From Bacillus smithii (GTDB lineage: Bacteria; Bacillota; Bacilli; Bacillales; DSM-4216): a DNA stretch of 64,000 nt. The stretch lies in NCBI RefSeq assembly GCF_001050115.1, contig NZ_CP012024.1, forward strand, positions 2,522,001-2,586,000, written 5' to 3'. This document shows positions 36,407-47,274 of the stretch, in pieces (the first letter of the stretch is position 1; the number at the start of each line of letters is the position of its first letter). The position numbers and the translations under genes are program-made. Under the pieces are notes generated by a model. It saw nothing but the letters and a program-made list of their open reading frames with translations. It made no database searches and had not been told where the DNA came from.

Positions 36407-38866
36407 TTAGAATTGGCTGGATTCCTTTAAATCCTCAAAATCTTCTTCCGTGATTAAAACGTCTCTGGGCTTGCCGGGTTTTTGTTCCGAAATGATTCCT
36501 TGTTCTTCCATCATTTCAATCAGCCGAGCCGCGCGATTATAGCCGATGCGAAAATGTCTTTGCAATAAAGAAGCGGAAGCACCGCCATGGCGGACGACAA
36601 ACTCACAAGCCGGCTTAAACAAGTCATCTTCATCTTGCAGAAAGTTGGCTTTTTGAACAAGTTCTTCTTGAACAAATAAGTAATCGGATTCCCACTGTTC
36701 TTTCACGAAGGAAACCACTCTTTCGATTTCCCCATCAGAAACAAAGCTGCCTTGAAGCCGCACCGTCTTTGATGTTCCGTTGTCCAAAAATAACATATCG
36801 CCTTTTCCTAACAATTTTTCAGCTCCCCCGGCATCCAAAATCGTTCGTGAATCCGCTTGAGAGGAAACGGAAAAGGCAATTCTAGTAGGAATATTGGCTT
36901 TAATTAACCCGGTGATCACATCGACGGACGGCCGCTGAGTGGCTACCAATAAGTGGATGCCGCATGCCCGCGCTTTTTGGGAAATTCGGCAAATCGCTTC
37001 CTCGACATCAGCGGGAGACATCATCATTAAATCAGCCAATTCATCAATCACAATGACGATATAAGGCATACGCTTTTCTTTTGCTTCCAACGCTTTTTGA
37101 TTGAACCGTTCAATATTTCGAACACCAGCATGAGCAAATAATTCATACCGCCTTTCCATTTCATCCACCGCCCATTTTAACGCCTGGGTAGCTGCTTTTA
37201 CATCCGTAATAACCGGGCTGACCAAATGTCCAATGCCGTTGTACGGCGCGAGTTCAACCATTTTCGGATCAATCAATAGCAGTTTCAATTCTTCAGGAGT
37301 CGTTTTATACAAAAGGCTGATCAATATGGAATTGATGCAGACGCTTTTTCCAGAGCCGGTTGCGCCGGCGATCAATCCATGGGGCATTTTCTTTAAATCA
37401 GCCACAACCGCTTGGCCGGAAATATCCAGTCCCATCGCAATCGTGAGAGGAGATTGGCTGTTTTGGAATGAAGGGCTCATAATAATTTCGCTTAAGTATA
37501 CGGGGCGGCTTTCTTTATTCGGAACCTCAATTCCGATTGTATGTTTTCCCGGGATAGGCGCCTCTATCCGAATATCTTTGGCCGCCAAGCTCAACTTAAT
37601 ATCATCCGACAAGTTCGTAATTTTATTCACTTTCACCCCTGGTTCAGGCTGTACTTCAAATCTGGTGACAGACGGTCCTTCCGTGACATTCACCACCTTA
37701 GCGCGTACACGGAAGTTTTTCAGCGTATCGTTTAATAATTGAATTTGCTGTTGTATCCATGCTTCATTCGTTTTTTTTTCAGCCGGCGGAGTCAAAAAAC
37801 GGATATCGGGCAGCTGATGGTCAGTTTCTTTTTCGATGTTCTCCTCCGCTTGTCCCTTTTCCACTTTATGGATATGAGGAGCCATGTCCGGCTGTTTCCG
37901 ATTGTTCGCGATATTTTTCTTCTCTAAATTCCGTTTGTCCTGCTTAAGCATTAGCACATTAAAGGGGAGATGCGGACGTGATTTATTCGATTTGTCTGCG
38001 TCTGCCCTTTCAGAAACAGTTTCCGATCGCTGTTCTTGATTCGAATCCTTACTAGTGTCCAATTCCCGGACAACAGAATTCTGTTCCTCGACTGGTTCCA
38101 TTTTTCTTACATTTTCATATTCTTCTGTTACCGCTTCTTCTACCGTAGGAAAATCGTTTTCTTGTGATGATTGTTTTGTTGATAATGGGGAGTCTTCCAA
38201 ATGAGAAAATTCATTGGAAGCCGCTTCGTCTTTCAGATGATTCTCTTCAAGGATTACCTGTTCTTTTTCTGCCGCAACCTGTTCTTTTCCAGAAGGTTCG
38301 GCCTGTTTTTCTTCGTTTTTAAACGGAACAGCCAAAGTCTGATTTCGTTCTTTCTGCTCTTCAAAATTCTCATTCTTTCTTTTTAGCGTCTCTGTGTGAC
38401 CTGACACTTCTCCTTCCACAAAAGAATTTTTCAACTCGTACTCTACAACTTCGCTTTGGCTTGCTTCTGACGGACGTTTATACCCGTAAATAGGAGACGG
38501 AATATTCGTTGGTCGAAAAGGACGGTTGCCTTTCCGTTCGCTCGACACATGATAAGAAGCACTCTTTAAGTTCTCCGTTGTTGGTTTTGGTTCCGGTTTG
38601 ATCGGCTCATTCCTCCGATGCCGATTATGTCGTTCAAGCGTTTTTCTTTCTATTTTCTCCGACACAGTAGGCAAAGATAGGGGTTTTTGCGGATAATGGT
38701 AAGCGATTCTCGTTTTCAATTCCCGCACCGGCTTTATTGGATTTTTTTTCAGATTGTCTGTTCGTTCCTTTGGTACCTGCCGCGGTACATGCGGAGAATC
38801 GCTCTCTTCAATTTCTACTACTTCTTCATCTATAAAAAGTTTCATAAATCGTTTCAGCCAGCTCAA
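36407..38866 (-). CDS. sftA: DNA translocase SftA (FtsK/SpoIIIE family)
   Basis: 819 residues. A long, low-complexity N-terminal linker of about 330 residues, rich in Glu, Lys and Ser, has no membrane helices, which separates SftA from SpoIIIE. The motor domain has Walker A in GATGSGKSVCIN, Walker B in YIVIVIDELADLMM and the QRPSVDVITG segment. The C-terminal winged helix gamma domain (LLQRHFRIGYNRAARLIEMM) reads chromosome polarity. It clears DNA from the closing septum. The TTG at 38866 is chosen because MSWLKRF resembles the family N-terminus; an ATG seven codons later is possible. Confidence 0.92.
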   Translation of the reverse strand: MSWLKRFMKLFIDEEVVEIEESDSPHVPRQVPKERTDNLKKNPIKPVRELKTRIAYHYPQKPLSLPTVSEKIERKTLERHNRHRRNEPIKPEPKPTTENLKSASYHVSSERKGNRPFRPTNIPSPIYGYKRPSEASQSEVVEYELKNSFVEGEVSGHTETLKRKNENFEEQKERNQTLAVPFKNEEKQAEPSGKEQVAAEKEQVILEENHLKDEAASNEFSHLEDSPLSTKQSSQENDFPTVEEAVTEEYENVRKMEPVEEQNSVVRELDTSKDSNQEQRSETVSERADADKSNKSRPHLPFNVLMLKQDKRNLEKKNIANNRKQPDMAPHIHKVEKGQAEENIEKETDHQLPDIRFLTPPAEKKTNEAWIQQQIQLLNDTLKNFRVRAKVVNVTEGPSVTRFEVQPEPGVKVNKITNLSDDIKLSLAAKDIRIEAPIPGKHTIGIEVPNKESRPVYLSEIIMSPSFQNSQSPLTIAMGLDISGQAVVADLKKMPHGLIAGATGSGKSVCINSILISLLYKTTPEELKLLLIDPKMVELAPYNGIGHLVSPVITDVKAATQALKWAVDEMERRYELFAHAGVRNIERFNQKALEAKEKRMPYIVIVIDELADLMMMSPADVEEAICRISQKARACGIHLLVATQRPSVDVITGLIKANIPTRIAFSVSSQADSRTILDAGGAEKLLGKGDMLFLDNGTSKTVRLQGSFVSDGEIERVVSFVKEQWESDYLFVQEELVQKANFLQDEDDLFKPACEFVVRHGGASASLLQRHFRIGYNRAARLIEMMEEQGIISEQKPGKPRDVLITEEDFEDLKESSQF

Positions 38867-39278
38867 AGTTTACCACTCTTTCTTTATTAAAGAATCATTT
38901 CTATTTTAACAGTTAAATAGAAAAATTCGAGAGGAAAATAGGCTGAAAATGCAAGAACAACAAATATTCTTAAGCCTCTTTTCATCGATGAAGGCTTTGG
39001 GCTTTTCTCCCTAAGGGAATGGCAAACCAGCCAGAACAGACTCCACCTAGATCTTTCTATACTGAAAATCTCGGAAAATCATTTTTGCAGAAATACCATC
39101 CAATCTTTACTCGTTGCTCACTTTTCAACCGATCCTTTCAATATCCACAACAAGAAATCCATTGAAACGAATAAAGGGTCCGATCCTTCTACAACCATTA
39201 ATAGGATACAATCATCTTCCTATAAAGGTTGAAAGAACCAAACCCTTGTTCACATCTTTATTCACCGGCCATTATCCA
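38867..39278. other. Intergenic region between sftA and ytpR
   Basis: No gene or convincing hairpin seen in this roughly 410-base gap. It must hold the sftA promoter on the minus strand. Confidence 0.4.
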
Positions 39279-39884
39279 TTAAAAGGAAAACGGCTGACCG
39301 ACTTCATATTCATCTGATAAAACTAAAATTCCTTTTTCTTTAGGAGCATTCGGCAGCTCAAGCTCGCGAGCCGAACAGATCATGCCTTTCGAAGGAACTC
39401 CTCGCAGCTCCGCATCTTTTATAACCATTCCGCTTGGCATGACAGCGCCGATCTTGGCGACAACCACTTTTTGGCCCGCCTCCACATTAGGTGCTCCGCA
39501 TACAATCTGCAATGTTTCATTTCCTACGTCGACTTGGCAGATGCTCAATTTATCTGCATTAGGATGCTTTTCCTTTTCTTTCACATATCCTACCACAAAT
39601 TTAGGAGAAAAATCTCCTTCTAACGTTTCATCAAAACCGCACTCCTGCAAAATCCGGTTGATTTTGCCGAGAAGGTCTTCGTTCATGTCGACGGGGCCAT
39701 TACCTTCAATTTCCAGGAATTTGGATATATGAAAAATATTATAACCAGCCGTTTCATTGGTTGGTTCATGATAAATTCTGGCCGCTTCTTTTCGCACGTC
39801 TACGGCAATTTCCTCTTGCGGAAAATCTTTGATCGATATTAGTAGAGTATCCCCTACACCTTTTTGATTATAAAATACGTTCAC
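39279..39884 (-). CDS. ytpR: tRNA-binding domain protein YtpR
   Basis: 201 residues. An N-terminal DUF4479-type region (about 1-85) is followed by an EMAP/Arc1-like OB fold: VVGYVKEKEKHPNADKLSI, QIVCGAPNV, VVAKIGAVMPSG, ICSARELELP. This matches the tRNA-binding module of PheT beta subunits; YtpR is a free-standing relative whose role is unknown. Start is a GTG seven bases after GGAAG. In a run with ytpQ and ytpP. Confidence 0.9.
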   Translation of the reverse strand: MNVFYNQKGVGDTLLISIKDFPQEEIAVDVRKEAARIYHEPTNETAGYNIFHISKFLEIEGNGPVDMNEDLLGKINRILQECGFDETLEGDFSPKFVVGYVKEKEKHPNADKLSICQVDVGNETLQIVCGAPNVEAGQKVVVAKIGAVMPSGMVIKDAELRGVPSKGMICSARELELPNAPKEKGILVLSDEYEVGQPFSF

Positions 39885-39902
39885 TTACGATCTTCCATCC
39901 CT

Positions 39903-40697
39903 TCATTTTCTTTTGTTTTTGGCTAAAATAAAAATCGGTTCCAGCTTGCCATTTTCATACAAAAATGACAAAGCCGTAATCGGTATCCGTCCGTTGGCAA
40001 AAAAGCTCATCGTCATATTAGCCAATATGTCATATCCGGTTTCATTGCGGATATCCCCGATGATCAGCACGTCTGCATGAGGCACGGAGACAGTCATCAC
40101 ACCTTCGACTTTCTCCTCCATCTCAGAAAGCCATTTTTCGTTTAAAATTCGGCTTGAATCATAACCGTCATTTGTATTTAAAAAATAAAAAACATTATCC
40201 GCTACCTCATCTTTTTTAACGGAAGTAGAAAGGGAGCGGGCGTTGAATTTCGCCGTCTCTCTCACTCTTCTGGCATCCCAGTTTTCCTTTTCCAACAGTT
40301 CCTTATCAATCAACCGATAAGTAGTCCCCATATCAAGGGCATAATATATTCTTGTTTCGGCCGTATGATCATCATACAAAAAAGGTACGCCTTCTTTCGC
40401 TTCCTTTGGAAAAGATGTGGAGCGAATAACCGGATAAATGTACTTTTCTCTTTCCGATAAGCTTGGTTCTTTTCCCATGACAGCCAGCGCTTCATTGACA
40501 TAGTAAACAACCTCATCGATTGCTTTCTCTTTCATTGTTTCCCATCTGCCTAGAATGGGAGGGAGTGAAACATTGACCCCTTTTCTCGTTTCCTTGTCCT
40601 CGATTCGTAAAACATCTTTTTCCCGATCAAATGTAAAAAGGCGGTTTTCTGATTTTAATCGTTTTTCCAATTCCTTTCGCAGCGCTTTACTGTCCAA
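39903..40697 (-). CDS. ytpQ: DUF1444 family protein YtpQ
   Basis: 264 residues. Soluble, charged. The family name rests on gene order (ytpP-ytpQ-ytpR) and the opening LRKELEKRL, and I have no function to offer. The central [10 protein letters not shown] and C-terminal [19 protein letters not shown] are likely conserved blocks. Start is a TTG eight bases after AGGAGG. Only 18 bases separate it from ytpR, so the two are co-transcribed. Confidence 0.85.
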   Translation of the reverse strand: MDSKALRKELEKRLKSENRLFTFDREKDVLRIEDKETRKGVNVSLPPILGRWETMKEKAIDEVVYYVNEALAVMGKEPSLSEREKYIYPVIRSTSFPKEAKEGVPFLYDDHTAETRIYYALDMGTTYRLIDKELLEKENWDARRVRETAKFNARSLSTSVKKDEVADNVFYFLNTNDGYDSSRILNEKWLSEMEEKVEGVMTVSVPHADVLIIGDIRNETGYDILANMTMSFFANGRIPITALSFLYENGKLEPIFILAKNKRK

Positions 40698-40723
40698 TGA
40701 ATTTTCCTCCTGTCCAAAGGAAC

Positions 40724-41041
40724 TTATTTTTGGAGGCTGTCAATAAACTGATCCACTTCTTCTTTTGTTTTACGGTCTCTGCTGACAAACCTTCCAAGCT
40801 CTTTTCCGTCTTCATAAGCAATAAAACTAGGAATTCCAAAAACGTCTAATTGTTGGCAAAGGTCGATATATTCATCCCGGTCAATATGGACAAACGTATA
40901 ATCCGGGTGCTCTGCTTCAATTTGAGGAAGAAAAGGTTCCAAAAAGCGGCAATCTCCGCACCATTCTGCTGAAAAAAGAAAAATGTGTTTCCCGTTATTT
41001 TTAAGTTCTTCAAATTGTTCTATTGATTTTAATTCTTGCAT
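40724..41041 (-). CDS. ytpP: Thioredoxin-like protein YtpP
   Basis: 105 residues, a thioredoxin fold with active site [14 protein letters not shown] (CGDC instead of CGPC) and the cis-proline in [18 protein letters not shown]. Reductive partner or substrate unknown. The start follows CAGGAGGAATAAACG. First gene of ytpPQR. Confidence 0.9.
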   Translation of the reverse strand: MQELKSIEQFEELKNNGKHIFLFSAEWCGDCRFLEPFLPQIEAEHPDYTFVHIDRDEYIDLCQQLDVFGIPSFIAYEDGKELGRFVSRDRKTKEEVDQFIDSLQK

Positions 41042-41355
41042 CGTTTATTCCTCCTGACCATTCTCATTTAATAAATATTGGAAATCGAATCCTTTAAAAA
41101 CACACAGAGAAAGATACATCCCAATCTATCATAAGATTATCATAAACTGCCCAGTAAAATGAAGAATAGCGCTCACCATGCCGAAAAAAACTTCATTCGT
41201 TTTTTAAAGCCACCGAGCGCTTTGTTCTGATCGACAAGCAAAGATCTCTTTTGCTTGAAATTCGAAAACCTGCCAAGAGTTACCCAAAAAACAAAAATTT
41301 ATTTCAACAAACAAACCGGGGGCTTCAATGGCTATATCCTTATAAGAATAAGATC
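41042..41355. other. Intergenic region between ytpP and the DUF84 gene
   Basis: No gene or clear terminator seen; A/T-rich with scattered short repeats. Confidence 0.35.
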
Positions 41356-41877
41356 TTACCTTTCATTCTTTCGGTACAGCCATTGTCCGAGGAGCAGCTT
41401 CATCACATGGAAAAACATGTCTTTTCTTGTGACAAGCCCGTTAGTAAAGATGCCTACAGCTCCTTCTTTTTCACGGATTTGTTTTCTGCGGCAAAATTCA
41501 TCCATCACCGGTCCCAACTCTTCCCCCGCTCTTAATCTTTCGGCAATCTCTTTCGGCAAGAGAATCCGAGCTCCTCCGGCCACGAGGGACTCTTTTCCTT
41601 TTTCCGCCAGAGCTCCCCAGTTACAAAGCAAAAGACCATGCGGCGTTTCCGTTACGCCGCCTTCCAAACCGATTCCGACATCAGCATTTTCCGCCAACAG
41701 CGATCTTTCCGCTCGTTGAATGGCCCCTCTTATTGTTTCCTCATCCGAAAAAGGCTGATTGCTTACACCCGATTCGACGTCAACCGATAGCACTTCGGCA
41801 CTCAGTCGTATAAATTGAATTCCTTCTTTCACGGCAGCTATTTTTGCTGCATTTTTTGACCCCACGGCTATTTTCAT
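41356..41877 (-). CDS. ytoQ: DUF84 family nucleoside triphosphatase (YjjX-like)
   Basis: 173 residues. MKIAVGSKNAAKIAAVKEG and SGVSNQPFSDEETIRGA are the marks of the inosine/xanthosine triphosphatase (DUF84) family. GIGLEGGVTE near residue 70 is the second block. Such enzymes remove damaged purine nucleotides. The ATG at 41877 follows GAGGGAGTGCTATCC; the frame continues upstream without a site. The symbol is taken from B. subtilis gene order and is less certain than the family. Confidence 0.8.
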   Translation of the reverse strand: MKIAVGSKNAAKIAAVKEGIQFIRLSAEVLSVDVESGVSNQPFSDEETIRGAIQRAERSLLAENADVGIGLEGGVTETPHGLLLCNWGALAEKGKESLVAGGARILLPKEIAERLRAGEELGPVMDEFCRRKQIREKEGAVGIFTNGLVTRKDMFFHVMKLLLGQWLYRKNER

Positions 41878-41998
41878 GGATAGCACTCCCTCTGTCTCAA
41901 TCAAACCACTTTCTCTATAAATGAAAAACCTTTCCGTTCCGGCTGTCACATCTTTTTAGAAAAATCCATTCACGGATGGAATGTATTCCAATATTCCA

Positions 41999-43066
41999 TT
42001 ACCCGTTATTCCGAATGGCCTCAACCGTTGATTGATCACATGAACGAACTAGCTTAATCAACAATTCTTTGGCAGCTTGGTAATCATCTACATGAATCAT
42101 CGAGGCGTGCGTATGAATATAGCGGGAGCAAATCCCGATCACCGCACTCGGGACGCCTTCATTGGACAAATGCACTCTTCCGGCATCCGTCCCTCCTTGT
42201 GAAACAAAAAACTGATAAGGAATTTGATTTGATTCTGCCGTATCGAGAACGAATTCTCTCATTCCTCTATGAGTTACCATCGTCCGGTCATAAATACGAA
42301 TCAAAGCCCCTTGACCCAATTGGCCGAATTGATTTTTATCTCCGGACATATCATTGGCGGGACTTGCATCCAACGCGAAGAAAATATCCGGCTTAATCAT
42401 ATTGGCAGCTGTCTGCGCACCTCGAAGGCCGACTTCTTCTTGAACAGTCGCTCCGGAATAAAGCGTATTAGGAAGCGTTTCATCTTTTACTTCTTTCAAC
42501 AATTCGATGGCAAGCCCGCATCCATAGCGATTATCCCAAGCTTTTGCTAAAATTTTCTTTTGATTTGCCAATGGAGTAAATGGACAAATCGGCACGGCAA
42601 ACTGCCCCGGTTTAATGCCAATCCGTTCCGCATCTTCACGGTCGTCCGCTCCAATATCAATGAGCATATTTTTTATTTCCATCGGTTTTTTCCGCTGTTC
42701 TTCACTTAACAAATGGGGAGGAATGGATCCAATCACACCGATTACCGGTCCGTTCTCCGTTATAATTTGTACACGCTGCGCTAACAGCACTTGATTCCAC
42801 CAGCCTCCCAGCGGCTGAAATCGGAGCATTCCGTTATCCGTAATCGAAGTAATCATAAATCCTACTTCATCCATATGACCAGCTACCATCACGACAGGTC
42901 CGTTTCCTTTTTTGACCCCAAAAATACTCCCTAGCCGATCTTGCACTACTTCATCAGCGTATTGAGAAAGCTGTTCCTTCATAAATGCACGTACAGCATG
43001 TTCATTTCCGGAAGCTCCCGGAAGTTCGGTTAATTGTCGAAACAATTCCAACGTTTCTTGATTCAT
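41999..43066 (-). CDS. ytoP: M42-family aminopeptidase (YtoP)
   Basis: 355 residues. Metal ligands and catalytic residues are visible: [47 protein letters not shown] and [11 protein letters not shown]42 enzymes are large tetrahedral assemblies that trim short peptides; glutamyl or glycyl preferences are typical for relatives. The start follows AAAGGAGCATGATCTC. Next to ytzB on the opposite strand as in B. subtilis. Confidence 0.93.
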   Translation of the reverse strand: MNQETLELFRQLTELPGASGNEHAVRAFMKEQLSQYADEVVQDRLGSIFGVKKGNGPVVMVAGHMDEVGFMITSITDNGMLRFQPLGGWWNQVLLAQRVQIITENGPVIGVIGSIPPHLLSEEQRKKPMEIKNMLIDIGADDREDAERIGIKPGQFAVPICPFTPLANQKKILAKAWDNRYGCGLAIELLKEVKDETLPNTLYSGATVQEEVGLRGAQTAANMIKPDIFFALDASPANDMSGDKNQFGQLGQGALIRIYDRTMVTHRGMREFVLDTAESNQIPYQFFVSQGGTDAGRVHLSNEGVPSAVIGICSRYIHTHASMIHVDDYQAAKELLIKLVRSCDQSTVEAIRNNG

Positions 43067-43216
43067 GAGATCATGCTCCTTTTCGTTGTTGCAAAACTAT
43101 GTACATCGTTATTTTACAAAACTTTGAAACCCTTTTCCAATTGAGCCTCCCCTGCTTATGGCGAATTTTTCAAATTCATGTATACTGAAAATAGTAACTT
43201 TTTTGGGGGTGTGCTC

Positions 43217-43537
43217 ATGAGAATTGGGTGGAAGTCTTTTACATTAGGTGCAGTCGCCGGTGCAGCAGGCGCGTTGTTTGCCCAAAAAGCGGTAACGTCC
43301 TCGCCTACCGTTGCAGCTGAAAAGGTCCTTGCCCGCGTCAAAGAAGCTTTTAACAAAGAAGGAATCATTGAAGGGTCATGGATTCAAATGAAACCGGAAC
43401 AATATCAAAAACTTGGAATTGACACAACTGTTTATAAAGGCGGAATTTCCAGAAGACGGGATGGCGAATTGGAGCAGTATGAATTTATTGCCGATGCCAG
43501 CACCGGAACCATTATGGACGTCTATCGCCTCTCCTGA
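43217..43537 (+). CDS. ytzB: Small secreted or anchored PepSY-type protein YtzB
   Basis: 106 residues. A hydrophobic N-terminus (FTLGAVAGAAGALFAQ) could be a signal or anchor. The rest has the PepSY-like pattern ending in YEFIADASTGTIMDVYRL. Function unknown; PepSY domains often modulate peptidases, and the divergent M42 gene next door is suggestive only. The ATG at 43217 follows TTGGGGGTGTGCTC. Confidence 0.82.
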   Translation: MRIGWKSFTLGAVAGAAGALFAQKAVTSSPTVAAEKVLARVKEAFNKEGIIEGSWIQMKPEQYQKLGIDTTVYKGGISRRRDGELEQYEFIADASTGTIMDVYRLS

Positions 43538-43642
43538 TCGCTCGCCAACGGGTTCGGTCCGATCGTTCCCGTTGGCACTGACAAAACGCTTTCCCACTTC
43601 GAAAACGGACAGTTGATTTGTGGAAAAATCATCTCTTTTTTT

Positions 43643-45331
43643 CTTAGACGGAATAAATAACACTAACATTAAATTTAGGTTATAATAGACCTGAATTTTA
43701 TTTAAGTTGGTGATTATTTATGCGTACCAAAAATAGATTAAATCCAATCGAATCAAAATACTTTAGACCCGAGATAACTAATTGTCCAGAATGTGGTAAT
43801 AAATTAGTATACTGTCACCCTGTTTGGAGAAAAACAATTTCTACCCTAAAAGGTGAATTTAAAATCATAAATCTAGGATACCGATGTGAGAATAACTCCT
43901 GTTCTAATGACACCGTATATCGTTCAGCTGAAGCCGAACAATTAAGTATGAAGCACATTACTTATGGAATGGATGTCATCGCATATATCGGATATTTACG
44001 GTTTAAAGAACATAAGACTCGATCTGAGATAGCTACTATCTTATCGGAAAAAGAAGTAAAAATTTCTGAGAGGCAAGTACAGAAACTTTATGAAAGATAT
44101 GCGTTATTACTGCGGGCAAGCGTTAAAGAAAATATGAAAGAGACATTAGAAAATATTGTGAAAGAACATGGAGGACTTGTCTTATCTATTGATGGTGTCC
44201 AACCCGAAAAAGGTAACGAAACATTGTATGTCATCCGTGAAGTTCTTAGTGGTACTATTTTAGCTGCACATAATTTAAAAAGCAGTGCTTCTCAAGAACT
44301 GATAGGTATTATTCAACCCATTTTAGACTGGGGTTATCCAATCCAAGGTTTTATCAGTGATGGGCAACAATCCATTCGTTTAGCAATTGAACAAATAGTT
44401 CCAGATATTCCGTATCAATATTGTCAGTTTCATTACTTTAAAGACATAGCCAAACCATTAGTTGAAAAAGATAGAAAACTAAAAACGAATATCAAAAAGA
44501 AGCTAAGGGGAATAAGGGAAGTTGAAAGAAAAATTGAAAATTCTCCATCTAAAAACATAGAAGAAGAGGTAGCAAGTGACTATATTGCGGCTATTCGATC
44601 CGTTCTTCTAGAAGATGGTAAGCCACCATTCGAATTACCAGGCACTTGTGTTTTTGAACGAACGAATGCGATTAAAGATTCGATTGAAAAATGCCTGGAT
44701 AAAAAAGGGGACTCCTCTACTTGAAAATTTGTTCAGAATAGTCAGAAATGTGGATAACTATAAGGAAGATTATCAACTCGTAAAACGTTGGGATACACGA
44801 TTTAAAAGGATTGCCACCATTATGGAACCTTCTGAGAATAAAACAAGTTTTTGGGTCGAAAACAGATTGAAGCAATATTTAAACCAAATGGAAAAAGAGC
44901 TTAATCGGAAAGAAGATCAACCGTTTGTAGAGAACCTATTAAAGTATAGTAAAGGATTTTGGAAAGGACTTTTCACCTTTTATGATTATCCACTTATACC
45001 GAGAACGAATAATGATTTAGAACTCTTTTTTAGAAGAATAAAGCAAAAACACCGAAGAATCACAGGTAGTCGGACTTGGAATCGATATATTATCCGACAC
45101 GGTGAAAACATTGTATTTGTAGAAAATGTCTCTAATGAACAGGAAGGGCTACAAATGATAAAAAATGTTAATTATTCAGCATATAAAACTGAAGCGAATA
45201 AATGGGAACAACGTATTGGCGAGCATATAAAACAAAGAAGATTCAAAAAAGAACCAAATGAATATTTAAACACTATTGAAGAGAAATGGAAAAGGCACAA
45301 CTAATTTATTGTGTTGGTTGTGCCGTCTAAG
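43643..45331 (+). mobile_element. Insertion sequence of unassigned family, degenerate, about 1690 bp
   Basis: The ends are inverted repeats: CTTAGACGG then ACACxAA spaced identically on both sides. Both ends abut runs of T (seven on the left, eight on the right), so the duplicated target is probably T-rich but cannot be measured. It carries one transposase split by a frameshift. Codon use is markedly A/T-rich relative to neighbours. It lies between ytzB and trmB. Confidence 0.82.
43720..45304 (+). pseudogene. DDE transposase with N-terminal zinc ribbon, frameshifted
   Basis: Frame one starts at ATG 43720 and ends at 44724; frame two continues to 45304. They join at the AAAAAAGGGG run (44701-44710): dropping one base restores DKKGTPLLENLF. 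The rebuilt protein is about 527 residues. It has a zinc ribbon (CPECGNKLVYC, CENNSC), then a DDE-like core: LSIDGVQPEKGNET, GFISDGQQS, YQYCQFHYFKDIAKPL and NNDLELFFRRIKQKHRR. The shift needed is +1 (or -2), so the usual -1 programmed slip of IS elements does not explain it. The family is not recognised with certainty. Confidence 0.8.
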
Positions 45332-45360
45332 TTTTTTTTCGGTTTTGTTAAGGCCCCTTT

Positions 45361-46032
45361 TTAAAGCAAAACTTCATTCTCCTCTGCCTTTTTTGCCGGA
45401 AACTGCACTTCACAGCGATAAATTCTATTTCCTTTTTGCGAAAATTTTTCTTCATATTCGGTCATGACATTTTCTTGATAATCGCTGTTGTGAAGATCAA
45501 GACTCACATCCTTTAAAATAAGACCGTACTGCGAGAAGCTGACAAGCGAGTATTCAAACAATCCTTGATTATCCGTTTTCATATGGATCTCGCCGCCCTC
45601 CGCCAAAATTTCCTCATAGGCTTTCAGAAAATTTTTGTAAGTCAATCGCCGTTTTTCATGTCGTTTCTTTGGCCAAGGATCTGAGAAGTTCAAGTAAATT
45701 CTTTCGATTTCTCCATTGGCAAAAAAATCGGTTAAATGACCGGCGTTCACATTCAACAGCTTTACATTCGGCAATTCTGCCTCTATTACTTTGTCAAGCG
45801 CAGATACAATCACGCTTTCTTGCAGTTCAATTCCAATAAAATTGACATCAGGATGCAATCGAGCCATCCCCACAATAAACTGTCCTTTTCCTGTGCCAAT
45901 TTCCAAATGGATCGCCTGATCATTTCCGAACATTTCTCGCCATTTTCCTTTTTGCTTTTCAGGTTCAGGAATCACATATTGTGGATATTGCCGAATTTTT
46001 TCTTTAGCCCAAGGTTTGTTTCGTAAACGCAT
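45361..46032 (-). CDS. trmB: tRNA (guanine-N7)-methyltransferase TrmB
   Basis: 223 residues. It methylates G46 of tRNA with S-adenosylmethionine. [17 protein letters not shown] is the cofactor loop, [20 protein letters not shown] the TrmB signature and [13 protein letters not shown] the C-terminal block. The ATG at 46032 follows GTGGGGGATTTTTA; the 38-codon extension upstream has no site. Its 3' flank was hit by the IS. Confidence 0.95.
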   Translation of the reverse strand: MRLRNKPWAKEKIRQYPQYVIPEPEKQKGKWREMFGNDQAIHLEIGTGKGQFIVGMARLHPDVNFIGIELQESVIVSALDKVIEAELPNVKLLNVNAGHLTDFFANGEIERIYLNFSDPWPKKRHEKRRLTYKNFLKAYEEILAEGGEIHMKTDNQGLFEYSLVSFSQYGLILKDVSLDLHNSDYQENVMTEYEEKFSQKGNRIYRCEVQFPAKKAEENEVLL

Positions 46033-46144
46033 TAAAAATCCCCCACTGTCTATTCGTTCATAATCTTCATGCATAAAAAAAAAAGAATTCCCGACACTAA
46101 AATAAGAGAATTCCTTATATGATGCGAAAGAAAGGATGAGTGCC

Positions 46145-46423
46145 ATGCCTTTAACATGGAAGGATCAAGCACAATTATTAAGAGATATTTTAAGCGACCA
46201 TCAACTGGATTGTTGCGGAACCGTCTCGGAATGCGAACAGCTCGAAAGACTGGCAAAATCGTTGATGGCCAATGCAAACGTTGATCAAGGTGTCAAATCA
46301 ACATTGCAGGAAATTTATCAATACAGCCAAGATGGTCAATATACACAACATTTGGATGAGCACATCCAAGCCCATCAAAACCACTTATCTCAATGGGTCA
46401 GCGATATAGACCAATTGTCTTAA
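46145..46423 (+). CDS. ytzH: YtzH-like protein
   Basis: 92 residues, the same length as in B. subtilis. Small, acidic, helical, with an adjacent cysteine pair ([12 protein letters not shown]). Function unknown. The ATG at 46145 follows GAAAGGATG at nine bases; an ATG three codons upstream overlaps that site. Convergent with ytmP, five bases apart. Confidence 0.85.
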   Translation: MPLTWKDQAQLLRDILSDHQLDCCGTVSECEQLERLAKSLMANANVDQGVKSTLQEIYQYSQDGQYTQHLDEHIQAHQNHLSQWVSDIDQLS

Positions 46424-46428
46424 CACGA

Positions 46429-47274
46429 TCATAAGATGTTATGGAGAAAGGTAAGCCAGCGGTTCATTTCATGAAAACGGCTTTTATCTTTATGCCATTG
46501 AATAGATAATATGGTTTGCATCACCACATACCATTTCATCCGCAATTGAAGGTGAGTAGTCAGTTCCATTCCGTACAACCTAAGCCACTCTTCCCAATCA
46601 TTTCCGGGGATATAACAATATAGAAGCATGCCCAAATCAATGGCCGGATCGCCTATAAGGGGGCGGTCCCAGTCAATCAAATACAAACGATTGCCTTCGG
46701 AAAGCAGCCAGTTGTTATGGTTGACATCTCCGTGGCAAACGGCATAATCGTCATAGCGAATGAACTTGACCTTTTTTTGCAGAAACTCAAAGGCTTTTTG
46801 AATGGTAGGATGCTGCAGCAAATTCAAGTCAATTCCATCTTGGACTTCCAGCAACAGCTTTTCCGGCTGAACCGGGCGCTTTTCAAGTCGCTCCAGCATT
46901 GTCAAAAGCGGTTTAGATGTATGAATTTTTTTTAGTAATTTCGTCACCCTTCTGTCCACCATCTCATCAGGAGACAGCTCTCTGCCGTTCAGCCAATGCT
47001 GGGCGGTAATCACATCCCCGCTTTCTAACCTTTTCGTCCACACAAGTTTGGGAACGATTCCCTCAGCTGACAAAGCAGCAAGAAAAGGCGAAGAATTTCG
47101 CTTTAAAAAAAGCCTCTGTTCTTCATGCTTGGCAAAAAAAGCTTCGCCGGTAAGTCCTCCGGCGGGGATAATCTCCCATTCTTGATCAAACAAATGTTCC
47201 AATTTATTTAATTTTATTTTGGCAGCTTTGTCCATACGCTCTTTTCCCGATTGATTATCCATCTTATTGCGCAA
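46429..47274 (-). CDS. ytmP: Aminoglycoside-phosphotransferase-like kinase YtmP
   Basis: 281 residues of the APH/choline kinase fold. The catalytic loop AVCHGDVNHNNWLL and the metal aspartate in YLIDWDRPLIGDPAIDLG are intact. The substrate is unknown; a small cytosolic metabolite is likely. Start is a TTG seven bases after TAGGAG; ATG codons at residues 5 and 14 are alternatives. Place next to trmB/ytzH matches B. subtilis. Confidence 0.88.
   Translation of the reverse strand: MRNKMDNQSGKERMDKAAKIKLNKLEHLFDQEWEIIPAGGLTGEAFFAKHEEQRLFLKRNSSPFLAALSAEGIVPKLVWTKRLESGDVITAQHWLNGRELSPDEMVDRRVTKLLKKIHTSKPLLTMLERLEKRPVQPEKLLLEVQDGIDLNLLQHPTIQKAFEFLQKKVKFIRYDDYAVCHGDVNHNNWLLSEGNRLYLIDWDRPLIGDPAIDLGMLLYCYIPGNDWEEWLRLYGMELTTHLQLRMKWYVVMQTILSIQWHKDKSRFHEMNRWLTFLHNIL

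Noticed and set aside
44695-44715. Programmed -1 frameshift in the transposase at AAAAAAG
   Set aside because: The second frame is reached by +1 or -2, not -1, so the usual slippery mechanism does not fit.
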